Positions 27,827 to 35,507 of a DNA stretch of 64,000 nucleotides are shown here, piece after piece (the first letter of the stretch is position 1; each line of letters opens with the position of its first letter). Under the pieces are notes generated by a model. It was not told the origin of the DNA. It was given only the letters and a program-made list of their open reading frames with translations, and did not search any database. The stretch covers positions 62,001-126,000 of the forward strand of contig NZ_JAGGKK010000004.1 of the NCBI RefSeq assembly GCF_017873675.1. Reading direction: 5' to 3'. This DNA is from Virgibacillus litoralis. Lineage in GTDB: Bacteria; Bacillota; Bacilli; Bacillales; Amphibacillaceae. The position numbers were made by a program, and so were the translations under genes.

Positions 27827-28024
27827 TTACCTTCCTATTGTTGAATCCTCGTCACCTTTACGGTCTTTTAATATCTTCTTCATAAAAATAATGATTAAAA
27901 ATAATAGCCACGATGTTCCCATATAAAATATTACCTTGCTTACCTGGTCCATTTCTTGGAAAAAGAAAGCCATACCTATCCAAATAACACCTAACCCTAA
28001 GATTTGGTACCCTAAAAATTTAAT
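27827..28024 (-). CDS. small two-helix membrane protein with a possible AUU start
   Basis: A 65-codon frame between ribH and yfmR. It has no ATG, GTG or TTG near its 5' end, but an ATT at 28024 lies six bases after a good AAGGGGAG site, just downstream of an in-frame stop. The product would hold two hydrophobic helices (LGLGVIWIGMAFFF and VIFYMGTSWLLFLIIIF) and a charged tail (KKILKDRKGDED). Its TAA is four bases before the yfmR ATG. AUU starts are rare but known (infC). Real translation is unproven; an ATG at codon 18 would truncate the first helix. Confidence 0.5.
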   Translation of the reverse strand: MKFLGYQILGLGVIWIGMAFFFQEMDQVSKVIFYMGTSWLLFLIIIFMKKILKDRKGDEDSTIGR

Positions 28025-28062
28025 ATCTATCTCCCCTTACAAAGATATTCAGATGCTGGCTG

Positions 28063-28536
28063 TCAGTCAACTTCAATTTCCTTCACAACATTTGCTGTCT
28101 CAATTGCCGCTACTGCTGCATCTGCACCTTTATTTCCTGCTTTTGTACCTGCACGCTCAATAGCCTGTTCAATTGTTTCGGTCGTTAATACACCAAAAAT
28201 CACAGGCTTACCAGATTGAACTGATGCATTTGATACGCCTTTTGCTGCTTCATTGCATACATAATCAAAATGTGGAGTGGAGCCCCGAATTACAGTACCT
28301 AGCGTTATAACTGCATCATAATTATTATTCATCGCCATCTTTTGGGCAACTAAAGGGATTTCAAATGCACCCGGAACCCAAGCGACATCAATATTTTCTT
28401 CATGTACACCATGTCTTTGAAGCGTCCCAACAGCCCCGTCCAGTAACTTACTTGTTATAAAATCATTGAAACGTGCGACAACTATACCTATCTTCAAATC
28501 TGTACCTACTAGCTTTCCTTCAAACGTTTTCCCCAT
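28063..28536 (-). CDS. ribH: 6,7-dimethyl-8-ribityllumazine synthase
   Basis: Penultimate enzyme of riboflavin synthesis, condensing the ribitylamino-uracil with dihydroxybutanone phosphate; it forms icosahedral capsids in bacilli. 157 aa with [34 protein letters not shown] and FGVLTTET. The ATG at 28536 is chosen over the one at 28545 because AAAGGAG then has proper spacing. Last rib gene of the operon, 14 nt after ribBA. Confidence 0.97.
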   Translation of the reverse strand: MGKTFEGKLVGTDLKIGIVVARFNDFITSKLLDGAVGTLQRHGVHEENIDVAWVPGAFEIPLVAQKMAMNNNYDAVITLGTVIRGSTPHFDYVCNEAAKGVSNASVQSGKPVIFGVLTTETIEQAIERAGTKAGNKGADAAVAAIETANVVKEIEVD

Positions 28537-28550
28537 TATAATCATCTCCT

Positions 28551-29753
28551 TTAGTTATTATGAAAGTTGAATAAGTGGCCCATTTTATCAAATTTTGTAT
28601 GCATGTATCGTTCATTTTCTTTTCGAGTACCCGTTTGGATTGGAATACGCGCACCGATTTCTATTCCATACGACGAAAGTGCAGTCATTTTTTTCGGATT
28701 GTTGGTTAACAAATCCACCTTTTTCACACCTAAGTCCTTTAAAATCTGTGCACTTAAATCATATTCCCGTAAGTCTGGTGCAAATCCTAATTGTTCATTT
28801 GCCTCAACCGTATCCATTCCAGCATCCTGCAGCTGATATGCTTTAAGTTTATTAATTAGCCCGATTCCCCGGCCTTCCTGGCGCATATACACTAAAACAC
28901 CTGCACCTTTTTCATTAATCTTATTCAAGGCTTCATGTAATTGTGGTCCGCAATCACAACGGTAAGAACCAAATATATCACCAGTTAAACATTCTGAATG
29001 AACTCTCGCCATCACCGGCTCTTCAGAATGAATATCACCTTTAACAAGCGCAACATGCTCTTTATCATCCAGATCATTTGTATAGCCGTATACTTTAAAC
29101 ATCCCAAATTCAGTAGGCAGAATTGTTTCAACAGCACGAGTTACATGAACTTCATTCTGCTTTCGGAAAGCCTTCAAGTCTTCAATTGTGATGAATTTAA
29201 GATCAAATTTTTCAGCCATTTGCTTCAAATCAGGTACACGTGCCATTGTTCCATCATCATTGATAATTTCACAAATCACACCTGAAGGAAACGACCCACT
29301 TAACGCTGCTAAATCAACCGATGCTTCTGTATGACCAGAACGGGTCAATACGCCACCATCCTTCGCAACAAGTGGAAATACATGCCCAGGCTGTTTAAAA
29401 TCAGCCGCTTTTGTTTCTGGATCCAGCAAAGCTCTAATTGTCTTGGATCGTTCTGCCGCACTAATACCGGTTGTTGTATCGACATGATCAATACTTACAG
29501 TAAAAGCAGTTCCAAATGGGTCACTACTCTGGCTTGTCATCATAGGCAAGTTGATTTTTTTAGCTAAATCCGCTTTGATTGATGTACATACTAACCCTTT
29601 TGCATGGGTGATCATAAAATTGATTACTTCTGGTGTAGCCTTTTCAGATAAGGCAACAAGATCTCCCTCATTTTCTCTATCCTCATCATCAACTACGATT
29701 ACTGGTTTTCCTGCTTGCAGATCTTTTAACGCTTCCTCTATTTTGTTAAACAT
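28551..29753 (-). CDS. ribBA: bifunctional DHBP synthase / GTP cyclohydrolase II
   Basis: A 400-aa fusion. The N-terminal half (Rib[25 protein letters not shown]) makes 3,4-dihydroxy-2-butanone 4-phosphate. The C-terminal half (RibA; from about residue 205) opens GTP and has the zinc-binding Cys cluster in [17 protein letters not shown] and the RQEGRGIGL motif. A GTG at 29762 is also in frame, but the ATG at 29753 fits the GGAAGTGGAG site better. Third gene of the rib operon. Confidence 0.97.
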   Translation of the reverse strand: MFNKIEEALKDLQAGKPVIVVDDEDRENEGDLVALSEKATPEVINFMITHAKGLVCTSIKADLAKKINLPMMTSQSSDPFGTAFTVSIDHVDTTTGISAAERSKTIRALLDPETKAADFKQPGHVFPLVAKDGGVLTRSGHTEASVDLAALSGSFPSGVICEIINDDGTMARVPDLKQMAEKFDLKFITIEDLKAFRKQNEVHVTRAVETILPTEFGMFKVYGYTNDLDDKEHVALVKGDIHSEEPVMARVHSECLTGDIFGSYRCDCGPQLHEALNKINEKGAGVLVYMRQEGRGIGLINKLKAYQLQDAGMDTVEANEQLGFAPDLREYDLSAQILKDLGVKKVDLLTNNPKKMTALSSYGIEIGARIPIQTGTRKENERYMHTKFDKMGHLFNFHNN

Positions 29754-29771
29754 AGTCTCCACTTCCTTCGC

Positions 29772-30422
29772 TTAAATAAGTCCATTTCTATTTAGGAATG
29801 CTTGATTAAAACCATCTTTATGATCGTTCAATTGATGATTAAGTAAATTTTGCACATGTTTTGCGAGCATATCACATTCAATATTCACCACATCGCCCTC
29901 GTCTTTTTCCCCTAATACAGTTTCTTCTACAGTATGCGGGATAAGCGATATCGTAAATGTACTTTGCCCAACGTCAAATACAGTCAAGCTAATACCATCT
30001 ACAGCAACAGAACCCTTCATCATAAAATATTTCACTAGTTCTTCCGGTATCTCTATATCATAATAAATAGCATTTTCCTGCTTTTGCTTCCGGGTAATTT
30101 TCCCCGTGCCATCAACATGGCCAGATACAAAGTGTCCACCAAAACGTCCATTAGCAGCCATTGACCTCTCCAGGTTAACATTTGATCCTTCTGTTAACGC
30201 ATTTAACGAAGTAGATTTTATCGTTTCCGGCATAACATCGACTTGAAAATTAGTTGAAGAATAATTCGTGACCGTTAAACAGATTCCATTTACTGAAATA
30301 CTGTCGCCAATATGAACATCTTCCATAATTTTGGTTGAACTTAACGTCATTTCCACTGACTGCTCTGAAACACGTTTCATTTTTTCAACGGTGCCCATCT
30401 CTTCAATTATTCCTGTAAACAT
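29772..30422 (-). CDS. ribE: riboflavin synthase alpha chain
   Basis: Dismutates two lumazines to riboflavin. 216 aa with the two tandem Lum_binding domains: first MFTGIIEEMG with SVNGICLTV, second SVAVDGISLTVFD with SLIPHT. The reading frame opens at 30449 but MFTGIIEE at 30422 is the canonical start, preceded by AAGGAAG. It overlaps the end of ribD by 20 nt. Confidence 0.97.
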   Translation of the reverse strand: MFTGIIEEMGTVEKMKRVSEQSVEMTLSSTKIMEDVHIGDSISVNGICLTVTNYSSTNFQVDVMPETIKSTSLNALTEGSNVNLERSMAANGRFGGHFVSGHVDGTGKITRKQKQENAIYYDIEIPEELVKYFMMKGSVAVDGISLTVFDVGQSTFTISLIPHTVEETVLGEKDEGDVVNIECDMLAKHVQNLLNHQLNDHKDGFNQAFLNRNGLI

Positions 30423-31512
30423 CTGCTTCTTCCTTTCCGAGTTCCGCAATAATTTTTATATCCTTATCAATCATTTCTACATCCTTAATATCCAAGGAAA
30501 ATGTATCTGCCATCGATTGAAATCCATTGCCTTCAATGGATGTTGGAGCTGTTTTACCACCAATAAGCTTCGGCGCGATGTAAGTTATCAATTGATTAAT
30601 TCGCCGTTCTTCCAAAAAAGAACCATTAACCGTAGCTCCACCTTCCACAAACAATGACATTATTCCTTTAGATCCTAGATCATATAGTACATTTTCGATA
30701 GTTAATTGCTCCATTCGAACAATGACAACTCCGTTTTTCTCCTTAAATGGTGCCACTTCTTTCTCCGTGACATCCTTCCCGGTAAAAAGCCATGTATCTG
30801 CTTCTTGATCATTTATAACAGCAGCATCTAATGGTGTGCGGAGTGATGTATCCAGAATAACTCGTGTTGGATTCTTCCCATCGTTTGGGATACGCGTTGT
30901 AAGACTCGGATTATCAGCAATAACAGTTTCCACACCAACAAGAATTGCATCATGTGTATGGCGATAGTGATGTACATCGAGTCTTGCCGCTTCTCCAGTT
31001 ATCCATTTGCTGTCACCAGTTACAGTGGCCGTTTTGCCATCTAAACTAACAGCGGACTTCATTGTGACATAAGGAGTTTTGGTATTTGTATAATGAAAAA
31101 AAACACTGTTTATTTCTGCAGCTTCTTTTTCCAAGACACCAAGCTCCACTTCTATGCCGGCTGCCTGCAGCTTTTCAATCCCGCGTCCAGCTACTTTTTC
31201 ATTCGGATCTGTAACAGCAATGACTGCCCGACTAATTTCTTTATTAACAATAAGATCGGCACAGGGTGGTGTTCTGCCATGGTGACTGCAAGGTTCAAGT
31301 GTGACATAAATCGTCGCACCTTTTGCCTTATCACCAGCCATGTTCAGCGCATGCGCTTCTGCATGAGCTTCACCCGCTTTTAGATGTGCACCAAACCCTA
31401 GCATTTCTCCATTTTTGACAACTACAGAGCCCACTGGAGGATTAGGACTTGTTTGACCAGATACTGTCTTTGCAAGGTTTAAAGCAATATTCATATAATA
31501 TTCATCGTTCAT
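30403..31512 (-). CDS. ribD: bifunctional diaminohydroxyphosphoribosylaminopyrimidine deaminase / reductase
   Basis: Second and third steps of riboflavin synthesis. The deaminase domain has the zinc motif HAEAHAL and PCSHHGRTPPC; the NADPH-dependent reductase domain follows from about residue 150 (VTMKSAVSLDGKTAT, LFVEGGATVNGSFL). 369 aa from the ATG at 31512, chosen because GGGAGG precedes it and the protein then starts MNDEYYMNIAL as expected. First gene of the operon, behind an FMN riboswitch and terminator. Confidence 0.96.
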   Translation of the reverse strand: MNDEYYMNIALNLAKTVSGQTSPNPPVGSVVVKNGEMLGFGAHLKAGEAHAEAHALNMAGDKAKGATIYVTLEPCSHHGRTPPCADLIVNKEISRAVIAVTDPNEKVAGRGIEKLQAAGIEVELGVLEKEAAEINSVFFHYTNTKTPYVTMKSAVSLDGKTATVTGDSKWITGEAARLDVHHYRHTHDAILVGVETVIADNPSLTTRIPNDGKNPTRVILDTSLRTPLDAAVINDQEADTWLFTGKDVTEKEVAPFKEKNGVVIVRMEQLTIENVLYDLGSKGIMSLFVEGGATVNGSFLEERRINQLITYIAPKLIGGKTAPTSIEGNGFQSMADTFSLDIKDVEMIDKDIKIIAELGKEEADVYRNN

Positions 31513-31540
31513 GTCTAGATCCTCCCTATAATAACCATTT

Positions 31541-31570
31541 AAAAATGCCTCTGAATAAGCTTCAGAGGCA
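31541..31570 (-). terminator. terminator in the rib leader (riboswitch expression platform)
   Basis: On the minus strand TGCCTCTGAA and TTCAGAGGCA form a perfect 10-bp stem with a 5-nt loop, followed by TTTTT, about 29 bases before the ribD start. It fits FMN-triggered termination ahead of the operon. Confidence 0.8.
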
Positions 31571-31632
31571 AAAGGGTAGAATTTTTTAGTATAGCGCATC
31601 TTCAAAATGTTTGACTAAAAATGAATACAATT

Positions 31633-31716
31633 AGAAAACTTGGCTTTTCGCCAAGTCTTAATGGCGAAAGTCTAAGTTGCACTTATGCAGTAAGAAAGGA
31701 TTTATACTTTCTTAAT
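31633..31716. repeat. dispersed AGAAAACTTGGC repeat inside the rib leader
   Basis: Close copy of the repeat at 25435-25507, placed between the riboswitch aptamer and the terminator at 31541. On the transcribed strand it includes CTTGGC-GAAAA-GCCAAG followed by TTTTCT, which could itself act as a weak terminator. Confidence 0.8.
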
Positions 31717-31773
31717 TGTCACATAAGATTGCCTAATCATTTTTAGTAAAACATGCGAACTACCTGAAAAATT

Positions 31774-31930
31774 CCTTCTCCCATCCAGACTATAACTGTC
31801 GGCTCTGGAGTTTCACCAGATCCACCGCTTGGTTTTAGCAATTCTAACAGCTAAGGACCGCACGGGTCACGGACTAAGAAGTATGCACTTCATCACCGCC
31901 GATTGGGAATTTCACCCGACCCCGAAGGAA
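31774..31930 (-). ncRNA. FMN riboswitch (RFN element)
   Basis: Read on the minus strand it shows the RFN core: CCTTCGGGGTCGGGTGAAA, CCGTGACCCG, GCGGTGGATCTGGTGAAA and the closing GTCTGGATGGGAGAAGG. It lies about 260 nt before ribD and should shut the operon down when FMN is plentiful. Confidence 0.97.
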
Positions 31931-31953
31931 TATTACGTATTTGGTTCATAAAT

Positions 31954-31983
31954 AGTATAGCACTGAACATTTTGGAAATGCAA
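31954..31983 (-). promoter_or_regulatory. SigA-type promoter of the rib operon
   Basis: TTGCAT, an 18-bp spacer and TATACT end about 24 bp before the riboswitch. Confidence 0.55.
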
Positions 31984-32033
31984 AAATATAGCTTATGGTA
32001 TGCCTCTTACTATTACAATCGAATGCGAGCAGC

Positions 32034-32062
32034 AAAAAGTGTCATGAAAATCATGACACTTT
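32034..32062. terminator. terminator after the tapA-sipW-tasA operon
   Basis: AAGTGTCATGA and TCATGACACTT form a perfect 11-bp stem around AAA, with A5 on the left and T6 on the right, so it can work in both directions. It separates the matrix operon from the rib promoter. Confidence 0.85.
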
Positions 32063-32097
32063 TTTGGTCTGAGATTCGATTATAGGAGTAGAACAAC

Positions 32098-32718
32098 TTA
32101 ACTTTCATTTATACGTTTTTTTCGTACGCTGTAACCATATAATACAACTCCACTTAACAGCACAATGGCTCCGATTAATAGAAAGTTATACATTGATGTG
32201 GCCGTATCTGGTAGGACCTGACCTGCACCTGAAGTTATGGTTTCTTCAGATATGCTTGTCATAGAAAATGTGAATTCAAATTTACTGCTTAACCCTTGAA
32301 ATTCATTCCCAAGTTTATAAGGCATTAATATTTTAAATCTGATCACTTCTGAATCGCCATTAGATAAGTTACGTTGCTCCAGCGTATTAAAATCTTTCAA
32401 CATACCATCGAATAATACAGATGATTCGTCTTTAACGGTAAGAAGTAATTCATCGTACAGTTTTTCAGATCCATCAATAAATTTGTTTGTATATTTATAC
32501 TCAAACCCCTGGTTACCATCGTTTGACACGTTTAATTTTTTCACAGCATAATCACCAGGCTTCATATTATTGAGATTAAATAATATACTGCTGGGGCTAG
32601 TTGCTAAATCAATTTCTACACGTTCATTCGCATTACCTTTAGAAGCATAACTATTTATTGGAAAAATCAAAACCAAAGCTATCGTAAGAAACACTATTAC
32701 CACTTTACTATTTCTCAT
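32098..32718 (-). CDS. cell-wall-anchored protein with LPxTA sortase signal, fourth gene of the matrix operon
   Basis: A 206-aa secreted protein with an N-terminal signal peptide (KVVIVFLTIALVLIFPINSYAS), a beta-rich middle part (residues about 33-150; KLNVSNDGNQGFEYKY, VIRFKILMPYKLG) and a C-terminal sortase signal: LPDTA, a hydrophobic helix (FLLIGAIVLLSGVVLYGY) and RKKR. LPxTA is the motif of class D sortases. It follows tasA by 39 nt in the same direction. B. subtilis has no equivalent in its tapA operon, so an anchor or capping partner for TasA-like fibres is a reasonable inference. Confidence 0.8.
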   Translation of the reverse strand: MRNSKVVIVFLTIALVLIFPINSYASKGNANERVEIDLATSPSSILFNLNNMKPGDYAVKKLNVSNDGNQGFEYKYTNKFIDGSEKLYDELLLTVKDESSVLFDGMLKDFNTLEQRNLSNGDSEVIRFKILMPYKLGNEFQGLSSKFEFTFSMTSISEETITSGAGQVLPDTATSMYNFLLIGAIVLLSGVVLYGYSVRKKRINES

Positions 32719-32757
32719 AAAATCCCCCCAGCCAATGTTAACAATATTTCACATCAG

Positions 32758-33381
32758 TCATTTATTACTTCTATCTCCACCGGACATCTGAGTTGCTTCG
32801 AATATTAAGTCAAGATTTATACGCTCACCTTGGAATTTATTTTGTTCAATAAAAAGACTATCAGGATATTTTTTATCTTTGTTCACAAAGCTTATTTCAA
32901 TGTCGATACTCACATTAGCACCGGAGTCCAATGCTGTTCCTTCCGACCCCATAATAACTTTATCTGAATTTAAGTCAGCAAGAGTTCCATTGAATACTTT
33001 TGTTTCACCTTGTTTAACTAATACATTAAACTGTTCTAAAAAATCCCCCATCGTGTTCACACCATTATCTGGTAACTTTTGATTTGTCTCATCTGTCCAA
33101 CTTCCTTCTACGACCATCGAACTCAATAAAATTTCTTTAATTGCCAATGATCCGTTGTTTTTTAAAGTTATGGTTTTATTAAAGGACTCTCCAGGTTCCA
33201 AATTGCTGAATTCAAATGACGTCTTTTCTTGTCCTGTTAAGGCCAAATCCAACGTTCCTGCAGTAAACGTGTTATCAATTTTTTCTACGTCATTAAACGC
33301 TGCGAATGTTCCAGATCCTACTAATGTTAACCCTAGTGCTCCTGCTAAAATAACTGTGCCCATCTTCTTCTTAATATTCAT
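32758..33381 (-). CDS. tasA: TasA/CalY-family (camelysin, M73) matrix fibre protein
   Basis: Major fibre subunit candidate of the biofilm matrix, 207 aa. The signal peptide ends near GTFAAFND, the usual SipW processing region. It is followed by the TasA domain with FTAGTLDLAL, FSNLEPGESFNKTITLKNNG and the C-terminal LDLIFEATQ. AGGAGG precedes the ATG. It lies directly downstream of sipW, as in other Bacillaceae. Confidence 0.93.
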   Translation of the reverse strand: MNIKKKMGTVILAGALGLTLVGSGTFAAFNDVEKIDNTFTAGTLDLALTGQEKTSFEFSNLEPGESFNKTITLKNNGSLAIKEILLSSMVVEGSWTDETNQKLPDNGVNTMGDFLEQFNVLVKQGETKVFNGTLADLNSDKVIMGSEGTALDSGANVSIDIEISFVNKDKKYPDSLFIEQNKFQGERINLDLIFEATQMSGGDRSNK

Positions 33382-33420
33382 TTCTTATTCCTCCTAAAAT
33401 TTTTGCCCGCATGGGTATGT

Positions 33421-34005
33421 TTATTTTTGTAGATCTTCTAATTGTAAATTCAGCGATTTTGTTCTTGATTCAATTTCTTTAATCGTTGCACGAAAGGTTA
33501 GAAATGCATAACCCAGTAACAACAATCCCGGTACGATTAAGAGAATTGCCACTCCGATTGGTGAACCAGCATGATTAACTAAGTAGCCTGCATACGGAAC
33601 GGTGAACCCAGTGTATTTTGAAACTACTTTCTCTGGAGAAACTAGGCTCATGTCAGCATTTTCGTTATTGTCCCCTTTCGTTCTATATAGGGTTACTCCG
33701 TCTTTCTTAACAGCTTCAACAACTCGATGTGTTACAAGATTCTTATCTGCTTGTTTAAAGGTGATGATGTCACCTTTTATAATTGCATTTGTGTTGTTGA
33801 CCCGCTTCACTAAGATGATTGAACCTGTACTAAATTCAGGATCCATTGACCCGGAGAGCACTGTCTTAAACTGATAACCGAAAAGTTGTGGTTCATCACC
33901 AGAAATCCTGGATGAAATAACTATTAAAGTCATGGCGATTAACGTTAAAATCAGAAGTGTTGAGATTAAATTGCTTATTCGCTTTATCGTATTCTTTTTC
34001 CTCAT
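33421..34005 (-). CDS. sipW: signal peptidase I of the SipW (ER-like) type
   Basis: A 194-aa membrane peptidase that processes TasA and TapA. It has an N-terminal helix, the catalytic Ser in VLSGSMDP and the His in LVTHRVVE; His in place of the usual Lys marks the eukaryote-like SipW subgroup. The box TKGDNNENAD and a C-terminal helix (GVAILLIVPGLLLLGYAF) follow. Strong GGAGAGGAG before the ATG; located between tapA and tasA. Confidence 0.94.
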   Translation of the reverse strand: MRKKNTIKRISNLISTLLILTLIAMTLIVISSRISGDEPQLFGYQFKTVLSGSMDPEFSTGSIILVKRVNNTNAIIKGDIITFKQADKNLVTHRVVEAVKKDGVTLYRTKGDNNENADMSLVSPEKVVSKYTGFTVPYAGYLVNHAGSPIGVAILLIVPGLLLLGYAFLTFRATIKEIESRTKSLNLQLEDLQK

Positions 34006-34041
34006 CTTTTCTTACTCCTCTCCATGCTTCCCCCCAATAGA

Positions 34042-34866
34042 TCAGTCTGCGTTCTTCTCATCATAAAAATCGGTAGTATTCTCTGTATTTGCTTGGTTAT
34101 TTGGTCCTTGTCCGGCGTCCTCTGCATCAGTATTTTTTGATTTCTCTGTATGTTCTACGCCTTCATCAACTGCTTTTTTGCCCGTGTTATTATTTATTTG
34201 TTCACTGGCAGATTTATTGCTTTGTTCTGCCTGCGTATACGAGGCTATACAACTATTGATATCGTCTTGCGTTATTGTAATTGCCTTATTACCCCATATT
34301 TCCATCAATGGTCCATCAGGGGTTTCATTATTTGGATCCCCGTGGCCTGGTCGTTGATATGCCTTAAACTTATATTTTCCTGGTTCCAAATCACTAAGAT
34401 TATCAGGTTCAAATTTTAATATGGTTGATTCACCACTTTTTAATGGTTGTATCACACCTGTATAAACAACATCTCCAAGTCTATTTTTGTTAGGGTCTTT
34501 TTCTTGATGATAATGAACATCATACTCTGATTCTCCATTCATATCACCGCCACCACCGTTTATAATACCTGATAATAATCCGGATACATCTCGTTCACAA
34601 AAACCATACTCAGCATTATCACCTGAAAACTTCAATGAACTTTTATCCCAATATTCTTCTTCCGGAGGCGGATCTTTTACATCATCCTGCTCCCAGTTAA
34701 CGTGCAATTTTCCATTAATTTCTTCGATGTCATTAAAACTTGCGTTCGTATGAGTATTGAAATAAGTTCCTGCTATTAGAATGCAGCACCAAATTATAAA
34801 TAGTTGTATGACAGTAGCAGTTTTATTATTGCTAGTAAGATGTTTCCTCGTCCGTTTTTTCCTCAT
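34042..34866 (-). CDS. tapA: TapA (YqxM)-like fibre anchoring and assembly protein
   Basis: A 274-aa secreted protein beginning with a basic stretch (RKKRTRKHLTS) and a hydrophobic helix (VIQLFIIWCCILIAGTYF), then TNASFNDIEEINGKLHVNW, the SipW-type processing context of the YqxM family. The C-terminal ~60 residues are polar low complexity (Asn/Glu/Gln). The frame opens at a GTG at 34884, but the ATG at 34866 fits the GGTGGGAG site. First gene of tapA-sipW-tasA-LPxTA; in B. subtilis TapA nucleates TasA fibres. TapA diverges quickly, so the name rests on context plus N-terminal pattern. Confidence 0.82.
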   Translation of the reverse strand: MRKKRTRKHLTSNNKTATVIQLFIIWCCILIAGTYFNTHTNASFNDIEEINGKLHVNWEQDDVKDPPPEEEYWDKSSLKFSGDNAEYGFCERDVSGLLSGIINGGGGDMNGESEYDVHYHQEKDPNKNRLGDVVYTGVIQPLKSGESTILKFEPDNLSDLEPGKYKFKAYQRPGHGDPNNETPDGPLMEIWGNKAITITQDDINSCIASYTQAEQSNKSASEQINNNTGKKAVDEGVEHTEKSKNTDAEDAGQGPNNQANTENTTDFYDEKNAD

Positions 34867-34887
34867 TGGTCTCCCACCTTTCACAAT

Positions 34888-34903
34888 GTTCTTTTTAATG
34901 AAC
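34888..34903. promoter_or_regulatory. proximal 16-bp palindromic operator of tapA
   Basis: GTTCTTTTTAATGAAC (GTTC-N8-GAAC) lies 22 bp before the tapA ATG and one base after a minus-strand TATAAT (34905-34910). GTTCTTT matches the SinR half-site consensus GTTCTYT, and SinR represses tapA in B. subtilis. Confidence 0.6.
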
Positions 34904-34974
34904 GATTATATTAAAAAAATTTGACCTTGTTCCTACCTGATGGTCTAGTATTTACTATGTAAATATAACAAATC

Positions 34975-34990
34975 GTTCTATATAATGAAC
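34975..34990. promoter_or_regulatory. distal 16-bp palindromic operator of tapA
   Basis: GTTCTATATAATGAAC has the same GTTC-N8-GAAC layout as the site at 34888; centres are 87 bp apart. The pair could support repressor looping across the promoter. Confidence 0.55.
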
Positions 34991-35021
34991 TTTAAATGAA
35001 GTATAATTCAAATTACCTAGA

Positions 35022-35315
35022 TTGAAAAACCTCAAATTCATCCATATATTACGATTACGAGCATCTATGTATTTAAAACGCGCATTTTACTCCTCTTTTC
35101 TTATTATTTCGTATCTTTTAAAGAACGTTATTTATTTTATATCGAACGAATTTAACAAGAAAGGTAATAATCAAAAAATCAAAGCCCACCAGGTTGCTGG
35201 TGATTATTATGGAGAGATTTCACTTAATTATGACGAACCGCTGGAGGTTGATGGCCTGCTTGGGTGTATTGAAGAATACAAAGCGAAGGGGGAGGAGGTC
35301 TCCTATTATCATTAA
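35022..35315 (+). pseudogene. possible remnant of a coding gene
   Basis: An open frame of up to 97 codons from a TTG without a ribosome binding site. The first half looks like random AT-rich DNA. The last ~46 codons have balanced, coding-like composition and read KAHQVAGDYYGEISLNYDE and LLGCIEEYKAKGEEVSYYH. I recognise no family. It may be the 3' end of a decayed or transferred gene. Confidence 0.3.
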
Positions 35316-35507
35316 GGCTTTTTTTCTTCAAGCTGGCGATCCCCCCGTAGAGAGGGGTTGTATGAACGAGGAGGCTCTGGGTCCCATCTTGGCACTGCGA
35401 TCACTCGACCATTGAAGACATTTACGCCAACTGAACGAACTCACGCCGTGTATGGTTGTGGAAAGCGAGCACATTTCCCATTCCTTAACCGAACTGCATA
35501 TGTTCCG
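35316..35507. other. GC-rich intergenic stretch of unknown nature
   Basis: About 190 bp with clearly higher GC than its surroundings and a small hairpin (CCCCCC-GTAGAGA-GGGG region at about 35341-35356). It lies between the remnant frame and the end of the histidine kinase gene. No ORF or known RNA motif could be matched. Confidence 0.4.

Noticed and set aside
35316-35507. Group II intron end, RNase P, tmRNA or SRP RNA
   Set aside because: Checked by eye for intron domain V and for the known conserved cores of these RNAs; none was found.
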